Shown one piece after another: positions 60,441 through 64,000 of a stretch of 64,000 nucleotides of DNA. A program made the translations under genes and the position numbers. Position 1 is the stretch's first letter; every line of letters begins with the position of its first letter. Below the pieces are notes generated by a model. The model made no database searches. It had not been told where the DNA came from and worked only from the letters and a program-made list of their open reading frames with translations. Source of the DNA: CAYXGZ01 sp964464755 (GTDB lineage Bacteria > Planctomycetota > MHYJ01 > JACPRB01); contig CAYXGZ010000003.1 of assembly GCA_964464755.1 (NCBI GenBank), positions 1 through 64,000 of the forward strand, given 5' to 3'.

Positions 60441-61199
60441 CTAGAACCGGAGCATGAGCCCGACGGTCAGCGACGCGTTCCAGAAGTCGTGCGTCCGGCC
60501 GCGGTTGAAGTCCGTCCAGTACCCGTCGAACGATCCGCCGACGTGGAACGACAGGTTCTCCCGGAAGTACCAGCGGTACGTCGGCTGCAGCGACACCATC
60601 GGGCCCGAGTCCGTGGCCGGCCCGCCGTCGTCCGCCGAGAGGTTCAGGATCCCGAACGCCGCGGCGACATCGAAGAGATGCCGCGCGCCCTGGAGCGAGA
60701 TCGACTCCGTGAACCCGAAGAGGTAGGCCTGCGCCCGGACGTCGACGCCCGTCGCGTCGTCCTCGAGCGACCACGTGCGGTACTGGAAGAAGAGCCAGTC
60801 CGGGACCGCGATCTCCAGCCCGATCCCCGTGCCGTCGGAGACGTGGAGGCCGGAGGCCCAGTTCGTCGCCAGCAGCTCGACCGAGAGGAAGGTCGTCGTG
60901 TCGTCGGCCCAGCGATCGCCCTTCGAGGCCGGCCGGCGTTCCCAGGGGCCCGGGTCCCGGCGCTCGCGCCCGACGCTGGCCTTCAGCTCCTCGACCTCCC
61001 GCTTCAGCTCGCGGTACTCGCGGTTCAGCCGCTCGGCCTTCTCGACGTTGCCGTCGTCCAGCGCGCGGCGCACGTCGTCGTCGAGGCGCTTGAGCTCGAC
61101 CTCCTTGGCGTCGATGCGGCGGCGGAGCTCGGCGTCGTCCTGGGCGGAGGCGGACCCGGCGGCGACCAGGAGCAGGAGCAGGGCGGCGGTGGATTTCAT
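60441..61199 (-). CDS. Small outer-membrane beta-barrel protein with coiled-coil N-terminus
   Basis: 252 residues. Signal peptide MKSTAALLLLLVAAGSASAQ, a coiled coil (about 22-75: AELRRRIDAKEVELKRLDDDVRRALDDGN...), then about eight amphipathic strands ending in the outer-membrane signature NASLTVGLMLRF with a terminal Phe. The barrel strands show alternating aromatic residues (FLSVELLATNWASGLHV, WLFFQYRTWSLED). The coil may reach the peptidoglycan. The function is unknown. Confidence 0.78.
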   Translation of the reverse strand: MKSTAALLLLLVAAGSASAQDDAELRRRIDAKEVELKRLDDDVRRALDDGNVEKAERLNREYRELKREVEELKASVGRERRDPGPWERRPASKGDRWADDTTTFLSVELLATNWASGLHVSDGTGIGLEIAVPDWLFFQYRTWSLEDDATGVDVRAQAYLFGFTESISLQGARHLFDVAAAFGILNLSADDGGPATDSGPMVSLQPTYRWYFRENLSFHVGGSFDGYWTDFNRGRTHDFWNASLTVGLMLRF

Positions 61200-61241
61200 G
61201 CCGACTAATCGTCCGGGCGGGCGGCGGGGTTTGCGGATTCT

Positions 61242-61667
61242 TCAGGCCAGGCGGCGCCGGAGCGGTTCGCTGGCCACCCCCGCCGCGTCGAGGAGCAGCT
61301 TGAACCACGCCTTCCAGGCCGGGGCGTCCGCGCCCTCGTAGGTCCCGGCCATGAGCTCGAGGTCCAGCCCGCTCCGGAAGGTCCCGTTGAAGGTCGTGAG
61401 CCGGACGAGGGCGCAGCTGTCGGACGTGTCGGTCTCCGCCTGCACGCGGCGGCCCTCGGGCAGCTCGGCCGCGAACTTCTCGATGAGCTCGGGCGCCACG
61501 TCGAACTCCCGGACCGTGAGCTCGTCGACGCCGCGCTCGACGACGACGAAGCGCGCCACCCGCTTGGCGGGGTAGTCCAGGCCGTAGAAGCGGAGGTAGA
61601 GCTGCAGGTGCGGGTTGAAGACCGCCCCCGCGTCGACCCGGAGCTCGATCTCGAAGTAGGCCGCCAT
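61242..61667 (-). CDS. Protein of unknown function
   Basis: 141 residues, no signal peptide or transmembrane helix, mixed alpha/beta with a strand-rich start (YFEIELRVDAGAVFNPHLQLYLRFYGL). No recognised motif. ATG 61667 is preferred over the in-frame ATG at 61673, because TACTTT (61679-61674) ends six bases before the former and would abut the latter. Confidence 0.6.
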   Translation of the reverse strand: MAAYFEIELRVDAGAVFNPHLQLYLRFYGLDYPAKRVARFVVVERGVDELTVREFDVAPELIEKFAAELPEGRRVQAETDTSDSCALVRLTTFNGTFRSGLDLELMAGTYEGADAPAWKAWFKLLLDAAGVASEPLRRRLA

Positions 61668-61673
61668 CGACAT

Positions 61674-61679
61674 AAAGTA
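61674..61679 (-). promoter_or_regulatory. -10 box deciding the start of the 61.2 kb gene
   Basis: Minus strand TACTTT, six bases from ATG 61667, consistent with the leaderless spacing seen elsewhere. Confidence 0.4.
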
Positions 61680-61732
61680 GCAATCCGGACCCCTGGTCGG
61701 AGCGCGCTTTCGTACCGAGGTCGGGAGGATCC

Positions 61733-62293
61733 ATGAAACCGACCGTCGCCGCGCTGCTGCTCGCGACCTGCTTCTCCACCGCCCTGGCCCAGGACCGCAA
61801 GCCCGGCGTGGGCTCGACCGAGCCGCTCCTCGACCTCGGCCGCAAGGACGGACGCTTCGTCGTCTACGTCCGGACGTCGGGCAACATCGAGGCCGAGCTC
61901 GCCTGGAACCGGCTGAAGCGGTTGAAGCCCGCCCCCCTGGACCTCTCGATGTGCGCCGGCTCCTCGGTCGGCAGCCTCTACGGCGTCCCGTGCAGCGCCG
62001 AGTCCGCACCGGACCCGGCGGCCGTGGCGGGCGTCCTGAAGGCCGCGGGCGTGAAGCGCGTCGTGCTCGACGCGAACGGCCCCCTGACCGTGAAGGACGG
62101 CGCGCTCGCGTTCACCCTCTCCGCGTGCTCGAAGACCTACGTCGTGAAGAACCGCGGCCGCCGCGAGGGCGAGAAGACGGATCCGCCGGACCTGGCGGGA
62201 TCGCTGGCGAAGGAGATCGGGACCGGGTCGAGGACCGCCTGGGTCCGCGGCGAGCTCCAGGGCGGGACCCTGCTCCTCGAGTCGGTCGACTAG
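61733..62293 (+). CDS. Secreted protein of unknown function
   Basis: 186 residues. Signal peptide MKPTVAALLLATCFSTALAQ, then a beta-rich body with three cysteines (MCAGSS, PCSAE, ACSKTY) that could form disulphides in the periplasm. It ends GGTLLLESVD. A GGGAGGATCC ribosome site precedes the ATG. Its stop shares CTAG 62290-62293 with the convergent DUF423 gene. Confidence 0.68.
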   Translation: MKPTVAALLLATCFSTALAQDRKPGVGSTEPLLDLGRKDGRFVVYVRTSGNIEAELAWNRLKRLKPAPLDLSMCAGSSVGSLYGVPCSAESAPDPAAVAGVLKAAGVKRVVLDANGPLTVKDGALAFTLSACSKTYVVKNRGRREGEKTDPPDLAGSLAKEIGTGSRTAWVRGELQGGTLLLESVD

Positions 62294-62664
62294 GACTTCA
62301 GCGCGGCCACCGCGAGCAGGACCCAGCCGGCGATGAAGGCCAGGCCGCCGAGCGGCGTGACCGCGCCGAGCCACCGCTGCTCCGTGAGCGCGAGCACGTA
62401 GAGGCTGCCCGAGAAGAGCGCGAGCCCCGCGACGAGCGACCAGCCCGACGCGGCGAACCAGGGCGAGCCCGGGGCCCGGGCCGAGGCCAGGCCCACGACG
62501 AGCAGCCCCAGCGCGTGGACGAAGTGGTACTGCACCGCGGTCTGGAAGATCGCCATCATCTCGGGGCTGAGCCGGGCCTTCAGCCCGTGCGCGCCGAACG
62601 CGCCGAGCCCGACCGCGAGCGCCGCCGCGATCGACCCCATCCCGAGGAAGAGCTTGTCCGCCAT
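62290..62664 (-). CDS. DUF423 (YgdD-like) membrane protein
   Basis: 124 residues with four transmembrane helices. The DUF423 pattern is complete: GLGAFGAHGLK early, TAVQYHFVHALGLL in the second helix, FSGSLYVLALT and TPLGGLAFIAGWVLLAVAAL at the end. Inner-membrane protein of unknown biochemical role. A TAGGAT box (62679-62674) ends nine bases before ATG 62664. Confidence 0.92.
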   Translation of the reverse strand: MADKLFLGMGSIAAALAVGLGAFGAHGLKARLSPEMMAIFQTAVQYHFVHALGLLVVGLASARAPGSPWFAASGWSLVAGLALFSGSLYVLALTEQRWLGAVTPLGGLAFIAGWVLLAVAALKS

Positions 62665-62673
62665 GTCGCGGGA

Positions 62674-62679
62674 ATCCTA
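62674..62679 (-). promoter_or_regulatory. -10 box of the DUF423 gene
   Basis: Minus strand TAGGAT, nine bases from ATG 62664. Confidence 0.35.
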
Positions 62680-62751
62680 GCGGCCCGGCCGGGGGAATGC
62701 GAGGACGCGATCCCGGGGAACCGCGCCCGCCCCGGCCGCGTCGAAGCCGGC

Positions 62752-63216
62752 ATGAGACTCGCCCCCGCCCTGCTGCTGCTCCTGGCCGCGTGCGCCGGCC
62801 CCCGGCCCTACGTCGTGGATCCGCTGATCTCCTTCACCGACACGGGCCGGCTCGTCCTGCTCTCGCCCTCGGGCCACGCCCTCGAGGCGACGCTCGAGGA
62901 CGGCGGGATCCGGCCCTGGGACGTGGAGTACCGGCGGACCCTGCCGCGGATCGTCGAGGTCCGCGCGGTCGAGGCGTTCCTCTACAAAATCGGGCCGGGG
63001 GACGTCCACCGGTTCAGGCCCTCCGGGGGCGTGCCCGACCAGGAGGCCATGGACCGCGTGAAGCTCCCCCGGGTCCCCGTCGAGGGGCTCCGGGTCCGGT
63101 TCACGGTGAAGGCGGCTTCCGAAATGGAGGTCGAGCTCTCGGGCTTCCGCGCGGGCGACGCGACCTACGGGCCCGGCGCGTCCGTCGCCGTCCCCTACCG
63201 CCCGCCTAACCCTTGA
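62752..63216 (+). CDS. Lipoprotein of unknown function
   Basis: 154 residues. The lipobox LLAAC places the acylated cysteine at residue 14. The mature part is a small beta-rich domain (VDPLISFTDTGRLVLLSPSGHALEATLEDGG...) ending YRPPNP. No recognised family. The end overlaps the convergent AlkB gene by 11 bases. Confidence 0.65.
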   Translation: MRLAPALLLLLAACAGPRPYVVDPLISFTDTGRLVLLSPSGHALEATLEDGGIRPWDVEYRRTLPRIVEVRAVEAFLYKIGPGDVHRFRPSGGVPDQEAMDRVKLPRVPVEGLRVRFTVKAASEMEVELSGFRAGDATYGPGASVAVPYRPPNP

Positions 63217-64000
63217 GCTCCGCCGCGAACCAGGCCGAGTGGCGCGCGAGCTCCTCGACGTAGCCCCGCACGTCCTCCCGGGCCCGCGGATTCAGGTCGC
63301 GGAAGCGGACGACGTGCTCGTCGGGCACGTGGCGGAAGGTGAAGTTCACGCGCCGCGTCTCGAAGCCCTCGACGGGCGGCCCGAGCCGCGCCCCGCCCTT
63401 CCGCTCGACGCGCTGCACGCGGTGGAAGACGTGGCGCTTCCAGGCGTCCCCCGCGAAGAGCTGCAGCGAGGAGTCCTCGAGCCACATCTGCAGCTGGACG
63501 GCGTCGCGCTGCCCCGGCTGGCGGCTGCGCACGAACTGGAAGAGCGCGCGCTCGCCGAACGAGACGGAGGCCACGGGCCCGGGCTCGAAGTCCTTGTGCT
63601 CGCCGACGCGGGCGACGTCCTCGCGCTTGCCGTCGCGGATCCGGTCGCCGTAGAAGTTCACCAGGCAGGTGTCGAGCTTCCAGCCCGGCGGGATCATCCC
63701 CGCCGGGAAGCGGTCTCGGGCGAGCGCCTCGATGCGCCGAACGAGCCGGGCGAGCACGGGCGGGAACGCCTCGGCGCGGACGCAGCGGTCGCGGGTGCCC
63801 GACGGCGGCCGGTAGTAGTCGAGGCAGGCGAACTGCCAGTTCCCGAGCCAGTAGACGGGCCGCAGCAGGGCCCGTTGGGGCTGGCCGTCGGGCGGCGGCC
63901 GGAGCCGGGAGTAGCGGTCCTCCCAGATCGGGTGCAGCGTCGCGAGCCAGTCGAGGATGGCGAGCCGCTCCGCGGGCCCGACGTACCGGGGGTCGTAGAG
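63206..64000 (-). CDS. AlkB-type 2-oxoglutarate/Fe(II) dioxygenase, N-terminus cut by the window edge
   Basis: 265 residues are visible; the frame stays open to base 64000. Iron and cosubstrate motifs of AlkB: H-x-D in GEHKDFEPGP, a later His in KRHVFHRV, and the RxNxTxR signature as RRVNFTFRHV. It belongs to the AlkB group that oxidatively removes alkyl groups from nucleic acids, or to a close relative with other targets. The visible N-terminal part (LYDPRYVGPAERLAILDWL) matches the family's nucleotide-recognition lid. No ada or other repair gene is visible beside it. Confidence 0.82.
   Translation of the reverse strand, partial: LYDPRYVGPAERLAILDWLATLHPIWEDRYSRLRPPPDGQPQRALLRPVYWLGNWQFACLDYYRPPSGTRDRCVRAEAFPPVLARLVRRIEALARDRFPAGMIPPGWKLDTCLVNFYGDRIRDGKREDVARVGEHKDFEPGPVASVSFGERALFQFVRSRQPGQRDAVQLQMWLEDSSLQLFAGDAWKRHVFHRVQRVERKGGARLGPPVEGFETRRVNFTFRHVPDEHVVRFRDLNPRAREDVRGYVEELARHSAWFAAELKG

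Overview
The window is very GC-rich (well above 65% by eye) and almost entirely coding: 67 protein genes, two of them cut by the window edges, and one tRNA. No gap between genes exceeds about 145 bases. There are no insertion sequences, phage genes or CRISPR arrays. The organism is a Gram-negative bacterium: it has lipid A genes (lpxK plus two LpxL-type acyltransferases), outer-membrane barrels and lipoproteins. The most likely phylum is Planctomycetota. This rests on a secreted protein with repeated 'VRDL ... W'-type secretin short domains, secreted HEAT-repeat proteins, a Ser/Thr kinase fused to TPRs, and many small zinc-ribbon membrane proteins. Myxococcota or Acidobacteriota cannot be excluded from this window alone.

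Layout. 1-3.0 kb: end of a GTP-type PEP carboxykinase, ruvC, and a secreted protein. 3.0-4.6 kb: purC-nth. 4.6-7.9 kb (minus): an overlapping four-gene unit with a GNAT N-acyltransferase, an N-acylamino acid racemase/OSBS-type enolase, a PH-domain membrane protein and an orphan DNA methyltransferase. 7.9-8.8 kb: lipid kinase. 8.8-15.0 kb (minus): two HEAT-repeat secreted proteins, a secretin-repeat protein, then a histidine kinase and an NtrC-type sigma-54 activator. 15.1-20.5 kb: AsmA-like protein, rsmE with a PAP2 phosphatase, a membrane protein and an FmdB zinc ribbon. 20.65-27.45 kb: rimO, pgsA and a partner-switching set (two SpoIIE-type receptor phosphatases, an RsbW-like kinase, an RsbV-like STAS protein). 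27.4-33.6 kb (minus): lpxL, lpxL, lpxK, a TPR-membrane protein, fmt, and a FAD oxidoreductase. 33.7-39.3 kb: ridA, rnc, mfd, folC. 39.3-41.8 kb: arfB, tRNA-Pro, a LMW-phosphatase/arsenate reductase-like protein, a coiled-coil secreted protein and an EamA transporter. 41.8-44.7 kb (minus): a TPR Ser/Thr kinase and a zinc-ribbon membrane protein. 44.7-47.9 kb: a MacB-type ABC exporter, a secreted protein, a cupin. 47.9-52.6 kb: a HI0933-type flavoprotein, a His-rich lipoprotein, acylphosphatase, citrate synthase, a second FmdB, PilZ and NIL proteins. 52.6-57 kb: a peptidase/propeller/barrel protein, truB, rsmI. 57-60.4 kb: a GntR(YtrA)-controlled ABC transporter operon. 60.4-64 kb: small secreted and membrane proteins and the end of an AlkB-type dioxygenase.

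Genome style. Genes first in their unit very often have a -10 hexamer ending six to nine bases before the start codon and no Shine-Dalgarno sequence, which predicts leaderless mRNAs. Several of these also show a TTGnnn -35 box at 16-18 bp. Genes inside units typically overlap by ATGA or GTGA. All twelve convergent gene pairs whose ends meet overlap, except around 60.4 kb; in five of them a single CTAG tetranucleotide supplies both stop codons. T-tract terminators are almost absent. The clear exceptions are one after rsmI and a terminator-like hairpin inside pgsA.
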